The position numbers and the translations under genes were made by a program. This document shows positions 47,001-58,246 of a stretch of DNA of 64,000 bases, piece by piece; the first letter of the stretch is position 1; each line of letters starts with the position of its first letter. The DNA is from Lithospermum erythrorhizon (lineage: Eukaryota; Streptophyta; Magnoliopsida; Boraginales; Boraginaceae): positions 1 through 64,000 of the forward strand of contig JADFUC010000095.1 of the NCBI GenBank assembly GCA_019722365.1, given 5' to 3'. The notes beneath the pieces were generated by a model that saw only the letters and a program-made list of their open reading frames with translations, did no database searches and had not been told where the DNA came from.

Positions 47001-49262
47001 ATTGAGGCACTGATATCTATAAATACTCTAAAGTGTACCTTAAATGAGTAGCCAAGACTCAGTAGGTTCTCCACCACAGTCAACAGCATCAAGGATGATG
47101 GATTTTTATCCATATTACCTAAGATCTTCCACAAGTTCACAAAAGAGATATTCTATCAAATTTATGATATTAGATATATGGATAAAACGGCATCATAAAC
47201 AAAAAAATGAATGACCACCTAAATTTTTCAAGGTGTAGGAAATAGTGATTGTCTAAAAATGAATGAGCAGGACCCAAGAGAATCCAATCAACAATAATCT
47301 AAAGCATATGTTTAGGGTTTTACCAATAACAGCTCCATTGGGACCTTCTATCGAGTATGGGAACTTCTATCGGTTATGAGTTAGATCATGTTAGGGGCAC
47401 AGATGCACAGGGCACATACTGCCAATAACTAGTTGGTTCTGTAGAGTTTAGTGTGTTGACCATTCAAAAGTATAGTGCACACAACATATGAAATAAATTT
47501 TAAATCCCAAACAGTGCAGTAAAACAGGGGTGCATCAGCAAAGTATCTTCATCTATTTTTTACATGGTAAGCCTAAACAGTCTACAAAAAACAAAAGAAC
47601 ACACACACACAAAGAAACAGAATGACAAAAGAACAATGTGAAGTCATTGAAAGCACAGTGACATGTGGCCACAACAAATTAGTCTATCACACATCTGAAG
47701 TGATTCTGAACACTCATATACAACGACCAAGGCCAATTACAAACTAAAAATGTAGAGATTGAAGAATACGTAATTTATTTCATCCAGCAGGTTGCAGATA
47801 CATGCAAGGCCGGTTGTAGAGATAGGCTAAAGAATTGTAGTAAGCAGAGCATATAGATTCCCTAAATCCAGATGAAATATCTTTGAAATCTTAAGGTTTT
47901 AAGGGCAATCTAATTTCACAAAATACATGCTACACCATATTTCCTAGCAATGAACTAGACTAGGGTCCAAGAAGTTCTCACCAAGTGCATGTTCCAGATC
48001 AGAAAAAGTGCCAGGTAAACAGCACCAAAATTGAAAGCTATAATATTCTTTAACAAGAGAAAATTCTACCAGATGAGTTTCTCGTATTCTACAACAATCA
48101 CGAAAAAAATCAACCACATGATAAAAGAAAAGGGTGCTCCAAAGGTAAAGGTACGTTTTTTAAGATTACAACAACACTAAATCTGTATCTTTCGATATAT
48201 GAACGGGATTCAGACAAGGGGCAGGAAGTCAATATCCAATGAAAGCCAACAAAAGGAATCAGGAGACCATATATACCTAGACATTAAGATTGATCCTTAC
48301 AAGATCATGTATGCCTGTCCCCCCACTTCTAGGGACATGCACATCTAGAGAAACTGCAGTTTAATCTCCTTGATTTACAAGGTATTAAATGGAAAATGGA
48401 CCCTCGACCCCTAATATTGATGATTGAACCAAAAGCTCCTCATGCTAACAGTTAAAAATAACACCGAGGACACTCGAAGCTTTAGCGGTTACATCCGGAA
48501 AGTGAGTTCTACTAAGAAACAAATTTCAAGTTCTCGACCAGAGCAATAAGTTCAGACATCATACTCTGGCAATCTAACACGCTTAAAAATGCTTTATTTT
48601 TGTCACAGACATAAATTAGCTTCCTTTATGTGTGTATGTTCTGTATTTTTACATAAAGTTGAGCTGGATTAAACTATGCTCGACGTTGGCAAGTTGCAGT
48701 AACCAAGTATCATAAGCATTGCCTAAACCTCACTTATTCGTCAGTCAGCAACAATGTCATAAAACATGAAGCAAGGTGCATTATGACTTACAAGGCCAAG
48801 TTGAGGACGCCGAATAGAGTACCTAGGTTGTTCTCTAAGGAGATCAAGGCGCCCGCCCCCACTAAAATGAAACCGAGGGTGGGGGAAAAAGCGCAAGGAG
48901 CTCCCGATTTTCAAGTCATCCCGGACAAACCATCGCCACCGAGCTCTCTCGGGTAAAATGACGGACATGATGGAGTTCTGCATCATCATAGAAGACAATG
49001 CAAACACGAAAATGATAAGGAAAATACAAGAATAAAACAACGATCTCCCTCGCAAATGCAAACACGAAAACTTCGCCCGAGACGCGGATCGCTGATGATG
49101 AGATCGCCCTCCTGTTTTCTTCCGAGACACAGACCCGTTTCCGTCCGGGTTCGGGTCTGGGTTCGGGTTTCGTTTGAATCTTAAACGGTCTCGGATGGAC
49201 CTTAAAGCATATGTCGATTTTGACTCCTGCTTGTTTTCGGGATTCTCTGAGTTGTGGCCCAT
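41004..49262 (-). CDS. GT-B glycosyltransferase-like type II membrane protein (At5g04480-like)
   Basis: Exons, in transcript order: 49262-48792, 47125-47039, 45620-45449, 45347-45030, 44439-44236, 44157-43666, 43484-43275, 43097-42909, 42693-42521, 41862-41710, 41571-41490 and 41393-41004 (stop). All bordering introns are GT-AG. The start is the first Met of an open exon behind a CT-rich leader. The N-terminus is basic, with a membrane segment at residues about 75-93 (LFYSCIFLIIFVFALSS), suggesting a Golgi type II protein. The glycosyltransferase group-1 region is in the 44439-44236 exon (GDVNHLIMMADITLYAS, QGFPSMLIRAMSFGLP). The C-terminus has WLWPLIGEVYWQG and a basic charged tail. The 2941 coding bases leave a phase gap between the second and third listed exons: an exon of about 50 codons is missing, so either it was lost (pseudogene) or I failed to see it. 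The usual length is about 1050 residues. The donor and acceptor sugars are not known to me. Confidence 0.9.
44630..44953. mobile_element. Stowaway-type MITE inside an intron
   Basis: The left end TAATCCCTCCGTTTTTTGCT is mirrored at the right end by the complement of TAATGCTCCCTCCTTTTTTT. This fits the CTCCCTCC Stowaway (Tc1/mariner) terminus with TA/TTA target duplication. It lies in the intron between exons 45347-45030 and 44439-44236 and does not disturb the splice sites. Confidence 0.85.
45621..47038 (-). other. 1.4-kb intron where a conserved exon is expected but not found
   Basis: The upstream exon ends in phase 0 (GYSFK|gtacac) while the downstream exon starts with the third base of a codon (gcag|C ATT ATG). 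Direct splicing would shift the frame to an early stop. Family members have about 50 residues between these two blocks, with an ..IDW.. core. I scanned the minus strand and found no such coding segment. The intron holds a SINE-like remnant. Confidence 0.65.
46615..46715 (-). mobile_element. SINE-like 3'-region remnant in an intron
   Basis: On the minus strand, TAGTATGCACTCTTATCCC followed by GGAGGTTGTTTCCGAATTGA resembles the 3' part of plant SINEs (the Au/Sol type '...GAGAGGTTGTTTCCGA...GACCC'). The tRNA-like head was not found. Confidence 0.4.
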
Positions 49263-49380
49263 CTTTTCTAATAACTCTGCTACTTATTTGTTTATTGAAA
49301 ATAGTGTAAATGTGAGTTGGATTTGAAGGCGGAGGGGGAGGGGGAGAGATGAAGAGGAAAATAACGCCTTCATTTTTGCA
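49263..49380 (-). other. 5' UTR of the glycosyltransferase gene (approximate)
   Basis: The leader between the putative TATA box and the start codon contains a CT-rich block (CTCTCCCCCTCCCCCTCC on the minus strand), common in plant leaders. The transcription start is inferred, not seen. Confidence 0.45.
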
Positions 49381-49392
49381 TCATGCCCATCT

Positions 49393-49402
49393 GTTTTTAT
49401 AC
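49393..49402 (-). promoter_or_regulatory. Putative TATA box
   Basis: GTATAAAAAC on the minus strand lies about 130 bases upstream of the start codon, a usual distance for a plant gene with a roughly 100-base leader. Confidence 0.45.
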
Positions 49403-50019
49403 GGAGTATTATCATTATTTTTTTCGACTTAACTTGATTTGATTTGATTGTAAGGAACGAATCAATCTACAGTTGTTGCTGGTAGATTTCCGTTTTCTAA
49501 GGGGTGCGCCTTGTACATTTTTTAATTTTTTAAGTGCTTCATTAATCTGCAATTAATGAATGAGATCGAAGGGACTAGTTTCCACATGCATTTAGTATTC
49601 ACTCACCTAGTCCTGGCCCAGGATAAGACTATCAGATAATCCGAAATCGGACTCGGAGAGTTTGGTCCAGCGGATCGGGACGATCGAAGTTGTTTCCAAC
49701 GGTTTACCCGGTCCATCCGGTTAAATCTTGCCGGATAAAAAATATGAAAAATGTATTCAATTTTAATCCAAAAGTATCCATTACTCTTTTTAAGGCAAAA
49801 AAAATCAAAACTTCAAAAATTCCTAATATTAAAAATACTCCGGGGGCTAAGAATTGAGGAAATAATCCCACATTAACACTTTTAAGTAATATAAGTACTC
49901 AAAAAGTTCATAGAAATGGCAAAAGGTAAGAGTGACATAAAACAAACATTCAAAAAATTATTACAATACAATAAAGCCTCGGAGAACAATTTCATCATTA
50001 GCTATGTATTGTTTAGTAT
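49403..50019. other. Upstream spacer of the glycosyltransferase gene
   Basis: No gene or clear mobile element is visible. Near 49610-49730 there is a moderately GC-rich patch with several CGG/CCG words. It may hold promoter elements, but none is identified. Confidence 0.4.
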
Positions 50020-50231
50020 CTGAGGTTAAGATCGTAAACCAACATGCAAGGTATTACGTCGTCGATGGATAACAATACAAAATGGCTTCATTTGATATTA
50101 ATAATATGATACATCTTTTTGTCCGTCGTGGTGAACTAACGATTTTACCAGCACAAATCCATTATCGACATAAACATACCTTAACTTTGAATAATACAAC
50201 CAAACAATACACAACATAGTCTTGATATACA
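50020..50231 (-). repeat. Truncated older LTR of the TGTAAT family
   Basis: It aligns with the terminal part of the LTRs at 50232 and 63709: GTCGATGGATAACAA, TTTTTGTCCGTCGTGGTGAA and GAATAATACAACCA occur in the same order. It abuts the TG end of the next LTR, as if that element had inserted into it. The expected continuation lies beyond the right end of the window. Confidence 0.65.
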
Positions 50232-51812
50232 TGTAACGACCCGCCCCAGTCGGCGCATACGAGTTAAAGATTAAATGACTTAAGCGCCATGCGCCAAAAT
50301 CCCTTGGGTGATGGATGACAACATAAAAACTTCATTTGACATTAATACTTGATAATACACTTTTTGTCCGTATTGGTGAACTAACAATTACATCCCAATA
50401 TGAAGAGCGTATCACAACGAAACTTACATCGACTTCGAATAATACAACCATATTACCCATGTCTTCAGCGATACAACATATTACACCGCTCTACATTATA
50501 CAATTTTGAATGCTAGAAAACATAACAAGGGGAAAAGGATTGTTGAAGATCTTACATGCCAACATCGCCTCGCGTACAATCTTTAATCGCGCCCGACTGT
50601 CCCGATGCGACTTCTCAACAACCTCGTGATAAACCTCACTTAGAAAGCTAGGCATTAGGCGCCGCCCGTAGAGAATAGAGAATTGACTATAAAAGGCAGT
50701 GAATACAAATACCCGCAATTTGATCGCGTCGCGTATATTAAATGCCTTATATATATAACATATGCATATTCATTTAAAGGAAGCGATCTACATTACCTGA
50801 AAGTCATCAAAGTCGTCAAATGAGAATTCACTCCACGAATAGTAAACAAGCGAAGATCCACCTCCCACTTGGAAATAACCAACAAATGAGGAATCCTCCA
50901 TAAAATAATACATATGAGGAATCCACCTCCAAATAATATACATATGAGGAATCCACCTTTAAATAATTAGATGAGGCACTCCACCTCCATCCCTCCCGAC
51001 AGTACACCCTGATGTACATATACGCACCGAGCCTCCACGAATCCCACAGTACCCAGCCTGATATGCGGCGCGGCGCCCCGAGCCGCCGATTCGGGGTCAC
51101 AGCTGCATCCATGAGAAATAACACACAAGCGATCAAAACACATGCGCAGCGACCCGCAGCGCGACCGCAGTACACCGCGACTGCATTGGCATACCGTAAT
51201 CTCATAACATGAATCATAATCTTGGTATCCCATAATATAAGTCATAATCACTAATATCTCGTTATATGAATCATACTCTCAATTATTTCATAATATAAAT
51301 CATAAATCACAATTTCAACATAATATCAATCACTTAATCACACAACACATGTCGAATAGTCCCAGACAACACATCACGAAAATATATAACATAATATATA
51401 TGAAGGGTTCCATGCATTGAGATTTGTCTTACTTTCGAGCCAAAAGCCATAATGATATTAATCTACAGGTAGTCGGCGTATTGAGTCGGCTCAACTCCTA
51501 TTCAAAGAAATTATACATTATAACACATTCCGTAGGAATAACCTTTCTTAACATCTATTTTAAACCCAGTATTTTTACAGCGTCTCGCGTTTCAAAATTA
51601 ACTTTTAGTAATAAATCTATCCTAAATACCCAACTTCTTAACTCGATACTCGGTCATCACTTTATTATCCCAACAATAACACTTTAGTCACATTCTAATA
51701 AATCACAATATTCGCCAACTAATTCACCGCTTTATAATCAACCTTTAATTGAAAACCTTGATTACAATTCGACTTGGAATAACCGACTCAACAATATTGA
51801 TTAGCCGAATAT
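50232..51812 (-). repeat. 3' LTR of the minus-strand element, outer part
   Basis: It begins on the plus strand as TGTAACGACCCGCCCC, the complement of a GGTCGTTACA LTR end. Its first 240 bases match 63709-63940. It continues at 58247 after the nested element; together the LTR is about 2.4 kb, close to the 2.29 kb solo LTR. Confidence 0.7.
50849..50990. repeat. About 30-bp imperfect tandem repeat, 3-4 units
   Basis: The phrase CATATGAGGAATCCACCT with an AAATAATA spacer recurs at about 50890-50960, with partial units on either side. It lies inside the LTR. Confidence 0.75.
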
Positions 51813-53015
51813 TTGTCATAGTTTTTAGGTTGATTTTGGGTACTTTAATACTCATAATTAGGTTGTTTTTGATTGTTTAATTGTGAAATATTATATATTA
51901 TGTGATTAGGTATTTTTTATTATTATTTGGGAAATATATGCTAATTTAGACAGGAAAAGGCTAAAGAATTTGCGGGCCGAGTCATGTAATTTTCCGGAAG
52001 AGTGGACAACAGTCGTCGAAAAAAGGAAAGAAAAGGTGGCAGGAATTATACATCGGAGGAATAATAAAATACGGAGTTAACCTACTACTTATATAAAGTC
52101 AAGCGAGGCATTTGAATATTAAATATTCATTCATATCGGCGGCGGCGGGGTAATTCATTCACTTTTCTTCGGCGAGTTTTCGGCATCACGCGACTTCAGC
52201 CGGTTGTTTGCTTATTATACTCTTTTTACTCTATCGATTAGTTGAGGTGATAGTATTTCTACTCTTTATTCATACTCTAGTTAATTTTTGCTTTCAAAGA
52301 ATATTATTTATGAATTATTTGATATGAGTAGTAAATTTAAATTTATTATTACTAGGGGTTTGATGCCAGCCTTGACAGTGTATTTTTCTATCCGGATTTT
52401 GGAGTTATTATAATTGCACTAGTATTAATCATTGAACTTAATTTGATTCGATTGTTTTAGAATCTGGCCAATTCTTTTATATGAGAATCCCTGAGTATTA
52501 TGTAACCCTCGGCCAAAAGGAAGGCATAATAGATAGAAGCGATTAGTTGAGTAGTGCGTTGTTATACGGAGGAGGTGTGCGGCACGTTGATTGGTTACGT
52601 GAGAGTTCCTTGCGCTTGAGGGTTTTTAGCTGAGTAATTTCACTAGTGACATAGGAGATTAATTAAGCGAGGCTGCTTCGGTGAACCAGCGACCCGAGCG
52701 CTATACCGAACTAACTTGAGAGAAATTGGACCCTAGTGTTGATAAATCTATTATTTATTTGGATAGAGAATACTACTTGTTAGGTGGTCGATACCCACAG
52801 TAATCACTTTTTATTCATAAGTTTGTCCTTTTAATTGCTTTGTTAGTTTAAGTTTAACTAGTTCATTACAATCAATTCTAATACTTAGTTTCATTTTACC
52901 AATTACAATTAATTTAGTAAACAAATTCCTCGATTGGATTAGGTATACTTGCTTGGCCCCATTGTACTCTTCTGGCGACTCGTGCTCTTACCGAGGAATA
53001 TAATTTGTTCCATCA
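51813..53015 (+). repeat. 5' LTR of the Athila-like element
   Basis: The right 690 bases (52325-53015) match the 3' LTR closely, from TGAGTAGTA to TTTGTTCCATCA. The first 510 bases have no counterpart there apart from the very start (TTGTCATAGTTTTTAGG versus TGTATAACCAAAGTTATTTTAGG). Either the 3' LTR lost this part or it does not belong to the LTR. Confidence 0.7.
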
Positions 53016-53021
53016 AATTTA

Positions 53022-53040
53022 AAAGCGCCGTTGCGGGGAT
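53022..53040 (+). promoter_or_regulatory. Primer-binding site, tRNA-Asp type
   Basis: AAAGCGCCGTTGCGGGGAT follows the LTR end. It is close to TGGCGCCGTTGCCGGGGA, the tRNA-Asp primer site of Athila-like elements, with one deleted base. Confidence 0.8.
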
Positions 53041-53159
53041 CTAGGAATTATTTAAATTTTTGTAGTTGTTTTGAATTTTTAAGTTATTTTTATAATTATT
53101 TTTTTTTGGTTGTTGTTTGATCTTTTTGTTTCGAGTTGAATTTTACGAGTGCATGTTTA

Positions 53160-54650
53160 GTCGGCGTTTATTGGGTCTGATTATTACCATTGAGCGACAA
53201 TATCGACAAACTTGGAAGAAATAGGTATCAAAGTTCTAATTCTACAATAATGGCGATTCAGCTTAGCCGAGGGAAGACAAATGAAAGGCCGAGTCGGCTG
53301 CCGGGGAGTGGTGGATCGTCCATCTTGCGTCGTTACGGATGATGCAACTAAGAAGTGATTTTTTAGTTGAGAGCTTTCAGCACCATAACTTGCCAACTTT
53401 TCATGGGATTGCAACTGAAGACCGTGACATTCTTGAATGAGTTTTGCAGGATAATGGTAGGTAGTCTTCCCCAATAATGGAGTAACACGTGAGTCTCGGG
53501 AAATTAAAAGATGCTTCCGTATACCTTGAAAAGATGCTGACCCATAGGTGGTTTTGTCTATACCTCCTCGATACATTCATACATGGAGGAGATGCATGAG
53601 AAGTTTGTGGCAAAGTTCTATACATACGCAAAAGGGAGGTGCATCGGCTGAGGAAAGCGGTTCGAATTTCACTAAAGATGATGATGAGTAACTCGTAAGG
53701 GCATGCAGGATCGTTTCGGACATTGATTGAGTGTCCCCGTCATATGTTACCACATGAACTACAACACTCATATTTCTATGATGAGTACGACTCACCGCAC
53801 ATCAAGCGATGGTTGACAATGCGGCGGAGGAGGTGCGCTCGATGCAAGGCGATTGGAAGGGTCGAGATATTTTTGAATCATTAGCTAATAATTCCTTGCG
53901 AGAGGAGTTAGGAGAAATACTAGAGGAGTACACATGGAATAAATTATAATTCCACCATTGATGGATAGGCAGGTTGGCATCCATGCGAGGCAAGTGGCGA
54001 TTATCTACCAGGTTTACACGGATCGTCTGTCACGAGTGCGATATGTATTCGTAGGGGTTGTCGGCGAGATGTCGAGAACAAGCAAATTCCATGAGCAGAG
54101 TACAACTCAAGAATGAGGAATGAGATTCTATTCAAACACCTATAATCCGGGATGGAGGAATCATCCAAATTTCTCATGGAAAATGAAGAGGGCAACCCAG
54201 GGGCAAGTGAATATCCGTGCAATGATACTGGTAGAGTACGGGTGGAGAATCGGCTCGATCCAAATCTTACAAAAAATGCTTAGGAATCGGGGAAGCACAT
54301 AATCGAACACTAGTGCATCAATCGAGAGTTAGAGATTCGGATAGGTCCAGTGGCGGAGGCTGTGAAGCGAGCTGGGAAGATTTCAGTCAGCTTTGAGCAG
54401 GCAAATCTATCATATCGTTTATGGATTTGCAGAATCAGGAGATTGAGAAGTCTAGGGAATTTTTGGAATCAGCTTAGAGCAGCAAATGCCATCATGACTA
54501 TGAGGTGGAAAGGAAGCTCCCTAGATCTTGGGCTCGTGGAGACAAGAGAGTTGAGAAAGATGAGAAAAGACAAGAGAATCAGATGAAGGTTAGCTCAGAT
54601 GAGGAGAAGATCGAGGAGGTGAATTGACCAGTATATGTTCCGCTGATACC
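53160..54650 (+). pseudogene. Athila-like gag remnant
   Basis: The plus-strand text around 53390-53430 reads LPTFHGIATEDRD, typical of the start of Athila gag. Near 53810, MVDNAAEEV with FESLANNSL resembles the retrotransposon gag domain. The region 54350-54600 is Arg/Glu/Lys-rich and may be the distal gag. Stops interrupt every frame. Several open frames on the minus strand (53184-54222) are antisense shadows. Confidence 0.6.
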
Positions 54651-54829
54651 GTTCTAAAAAGGCTCTCGTAGTAAAATGGATAAGTCTTTCTAGAACTTCC
54701 ATGATATGTTACATGCAAGTCCGTATTCAATTTACACTCTTTTAAACGTTCCTAAAAATATCCTTCTTATGCCACATTCATTAAAGAACTAATTGGTAAA
54801 GAGGCAAAATATGAGCCTAATGAAAGAAT

Positions 54830-55370
54830 TAGAGATTGTCGAGAGATGTGATCTGCGATGAGTAGGGCGAGTTGAGAACACCGAGTTCAAGGACCCAGGT
54901 AGTTTCATTATAGATATGAATTTAGGGGACTTAAAAGGTGTAAAAGCTATGCTGGATTTAGGTGCTAGTATCAATCTTATGCCGTACTCTGTGTACCAAA
55001 AATTGGGATTAGGAGAACTTAAACCAACCAGCATGACTTTACAATTAGCTGATAATTCACTTAAGCATCCGAAAGTATATTAGAGAACGTCTTGGTTCAA
55101 ATTGATAAACTTATTGTACCTGTCGACTTTGTTGTGCTTGAGACAGAAAAGTTGCAGGTTAGTAAGTATGAGACTCCAATTTTATTGGGGAGACCTTTTA
55201 TGGCATCAACTAATACTATTATTGATGTACGTAATGGGAAGATTTCCATGAGCATGCTATATCAAACAATTAATATTTACGTGTTTAACATTTGTTTATA
55301 TATTGAGGTTAATGATTGTTTTTTAGTTGATGAGCTGAGCACAGATACTTTTGAAAGTAGCATTTAACTT
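54830..55370 (+). pseudogene. Athila-like aspartic protease remnant
   Basis: The text GDLKGVKAMLDLGASINLMP (about 54925-54985) contains the DLGAS active-site block of Athila-type proteases, where Leu replaces Ser of DSG. It continues with YSVYQKLGLGELKPTSMTLQ. After a stop near 55081, the frame at 55092-55367 gives VQIDKLIVPVDFVVLE and ETPILLGRPFMASTNTIID, the conserved C-terminal protease strands. The enzyme would process the gag polyprotein; this copy is interrupted. No reverse transcriptase follows. Confidence 0.8.
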
Positions 55371-57545
55371 TGTGATAAAAATGCATTGAAATTTCCATTA
55401 CACTTCCGTTGGTTGTTGTATTAACTTTGGACAAAAGATAAGAAAATTGCAAAAGAAATTTGAGCTTAAGGAAGTTGTCAAGAATGATATCGTCTTTGAA
55501 AGAAACAAACACTACCGTCGTCCGCTTTTAGCAGCGGCAATTTCAGGAGTTAGAATTACGAGTCGAGCGTTAGTTGAAAGTTTTTTAAATGCCAGAAGCT
55601 AGCGTCGATTGGGCGCTCTATGTGAAGGAGGAGCGAGTGTCGGAGTGCTCGTAGAAGTGGTGGTAGCTTTCGTGTACCTTGATTGAGGTAACTACGTCTT
55701 GCTCAGACGTTAAATACGGCGCTTGGTGGGAGGCAACCCATCGTAGTATTAGTGTAATTTCATTTTATTATTGTTTTATTAATCTAGGAATTGTGCCCAA
55801 ATTTAGCCCCAGTGATTGAAACTAATTTGAGGATTATGCCCAAATTTAGCCACTGAGGGGGCTGGTCGGGAGCCTTTTTAATTAATTTTGAAAAAAAAAA
55901 AAAAAACTAAAAACAACCAAGACCCATCGGCCCGCCCGCCCCCGCTTCCCTTTTCCACTTTCTTTTTTTCTTCCCCCTTCTTTTCCGATCCAACTTGACT
56001 CCGCTCAGCCATTGCGCTCCCGCATCGCCTTTCACTCCCAGTCGGCACCATAGCTCCGTCGCCCAACTCCTGTCGCGGCTCCTGCGTCGTTCCACTCCCC
56101 GAATCCGCCCAGTTCGCCCGCTTTTCCCGCGAGTTCCACTCCCAGTCCGTAGGATTTCGCCCCCTCTTACATCATGACTTCGCGAGGTCGGCAGCACGAC
56201 CTACAGCCCCGATCCCTGCGGCGCCAACTCACGCTTCAAATCCGCCCGACCCCTGCACCACCACTCCGGCGACCGCTGCCGCCTTAGGTTTATTTTCTAT
56301 TTTTTTATTATTATTATTTCGTTTTTTTATTTTTTTTTTATTATTATTATTAGTATTATTTTTCGGTATTATTTATCGTATGTGTTAGAGTATTAATTGG
56401 CTTTGTTTTATTTTCGGTTTCTTTATTGTGTTGTTATTTTTCGGTTTGTTTTTACTTATTGTGTTGTTCTATTATTATAAAGTGTTCGGGTTGTAATTAT
56501 TGTGTGGGTGTTATGTATCGCGTTAGGGGAGACGATGTCAAATTTAAGTGTGGGGGATGGACTTGACATTTGTGTATTCTAAAGTGCATGTTAATTGGTG
56601 AGAGTCACGTAAAACTTGTCTTTGGGTATTTATTGTGTATCCTTTCGTTGATGGTGTAGTGTATGATGCATGTGAGGGACATTAGTAGATTGGATAAAAG
56701 GTTATGAACTTTTTGATTGAGTATATTTAAAGTCGCCTTTGCATGATTTACTAATCTTTGTTAGAGAGGATTCCGATTCTGAGATAGTGGATGACTTTAT
56801 ATACCTTTGTGAGTTGTTGTGCCTTGATTATTTAAATTTTCTTTGATGTGTGATGCTAAATTACTTGATTCAATTTTTGAACTTGTTTGAACCCTTATTT
56901 TTATTTTGAATGTGTGCATGCATACCAAGAATGATGGAGGCAATTTAGGAAATTATCCCACTATTTCCCATAAAGCCAACCTCGTGTTAATCCGCAGTAA
57001 GCCCGTTGACAGCATGTTGGACCTCTTTGTTGTTTAAACCTCGTTGGAAGACGAGGCCTAGAGCCGCCGATTTTATGAATTATCCAACTTTTGAACCTAC
57101 TTGAGGATTGTGATATCTTTTAGATTCACCATGTGCATTATTGAATAAGTGTTCTTTTGTTGGTGTATGCAAAGAGTTAAGTGTGGGGGAGTTTTTATCA
57201 ATGAGAAATCTTCTTCAGACACTTAATAAAAAAAGAAAAAAAACAAAGAAACAAAAGAAAAAAAAGGAACAAAATGCTTGTTTTTTATTGTGTTGTTTCG
57301 GTTCGAGGGGGTCTAGTAGTTTGAAAAAGAAGATGTTGTATGTCGGGTATGAGGAATAAGTAAGCCAAAATGTGTGAGGGCTACATGTTGTGTAGTGGAT
57401 ATGGTGAGAGTATGTGAATTTATTTAGATTTCATAATCCTCATGTTTAGTCAAAATGTTTCCTACCTTTAACACCTAAGTCCCGTTACAACCATGTGAAA
57501 GACCACCTGACTTATGTTGCATGCATGACGTATTGAATTGTTGGG
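55371..57545 (+). other. Long non-coding 3' internal region of the Athila-like element
   Basis: It includes the GACGTTAAATACGGCGCTTG motif and GGGAGGCAACCCA (about 55706-55741), a doubled TGCCCAAATTTAGCC (about 55793 and 55839), a GC- and CT-rich block (55915-56280) and two AAGTGTGGGGGA motifs (about 56548 and 57180). An A-rich tract at 57226-57268 follows. Such long 3' non-coding regions are usual in Athila elements. Confidence 0.6.
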
Positions 57546-58246
57546 TGTATAACCAAAGTTATTTTAGGTATGAGTAGTAGCTAAATTTATTATTACTGGG
57601 GGTTTTGATGTAGCCTTGACAGTGTATTTTTCTATCCGGATTTTGGAGTTATTATAATTGCACTAGTATTAATCATTGAACTTAATTTGATTCGATTGTT
57701 TTAGAATCTGGCCAATTCTTTTATATGAGAATCCCTGAGTATTATGTAACCCTCGGCCGAAAGGAAGACATAATAGATCACTTGATTAGTTAATTAGTGG
57801 GTTGTTATCACGAGGAAGTGTGCAACCACGTTAATTGGTTAAATAGATTTCCTTCCTTCGGGTTTTTAGCTAATTAATTTTACTAGTGACATAGGAGATT
57901 AATTAAGCGAGAACTTACTCGGTGAACCCGCCACCCGAGCGATTATACCGAACTAACGAGAAATTGGACCCAGTGTTGATAAATCTATTATTTGGATGAG
58001 AATAACTGCATTAGGTGAAGTCGATACCCACAGTAATCCCTTTTTATTCATAAGTTTATCGCACCCCAATTACACTTTTAGTTTTAAGTTTGCTAGTTCA
58101 TTACAATCGATTCTAATACTTGGTTTCATTTTACAATTATAATTGAATTTAAGTAAACAAGTTCCTGGAGTGGATTAGAGCCACTTGAGCCTTTGTACTC
58201 TTACCGCATTTCGTGCTCTTACTTGAGTATATAATTTGTTCCATCA
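57546..58246 (+). repeat. 3' LTR of the Athila-like element
   Basis: It matches 52325-53015 over about 680 bases, for example TAGCCTTGACAGTGTATTTT and GTAACCCTCGGCC. It ends ...TTGTTCCATCA and is followed by AATAT, which also precedes the 5' LTR. Confidence 0.8.

Larger units (their letters stand above)
51813..58246 (+). mobile_element. Athila-like Ty3/gypsy element with gag and protease only, nested in an LTR
   Basis: The order is 5' LTR, a tRNA-Asp-type primer site (GCGCCGTTGCGGGG), gag remnant, protease remnant, a GACGTTAAATACGGCGCTTG...GGGAGGCAACCCA motif, two TTAAGTGTGGGGGA motifs, and 3' LTR. These motifs are hallmarks of Athila-type elements. AATAT flanks both ends (51808-51812 and 58247-58251), a likely target duplication. 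No reverse transcriptase, RNase H or integrase is seen between the protease (ends about 55370) and the post-pol motif (about 55700). Confidence 0.8.

Noticed and set aside
46871..47036. Extension of the GYSFK exon as an 89-codon open frame
   Set aside because: The sequence after AAG|GTACAC does not resemble the family, and the donor site fits the conserved exon end.
53184..54222. Several open frames on the minus strand
   Set aside because: They are antisense to the gag remnant, which shows gag-like words on the plus strand.
55878..55910. A-rich run before the GC-rich block, considered as a retrocopied-gene tail
   Set aside because: The A-run lies on the wrong side for a plus-strand retrocopy, and a minus-strand retrocopy would show T on this strand.
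55907..56197. 96-codon Arg-rich frame on the minus strand
   Set aside because: It overlaps a GC-rich non-coding part of the Athila-like element; open on both strands because of low stop density in GC-rich DNA.
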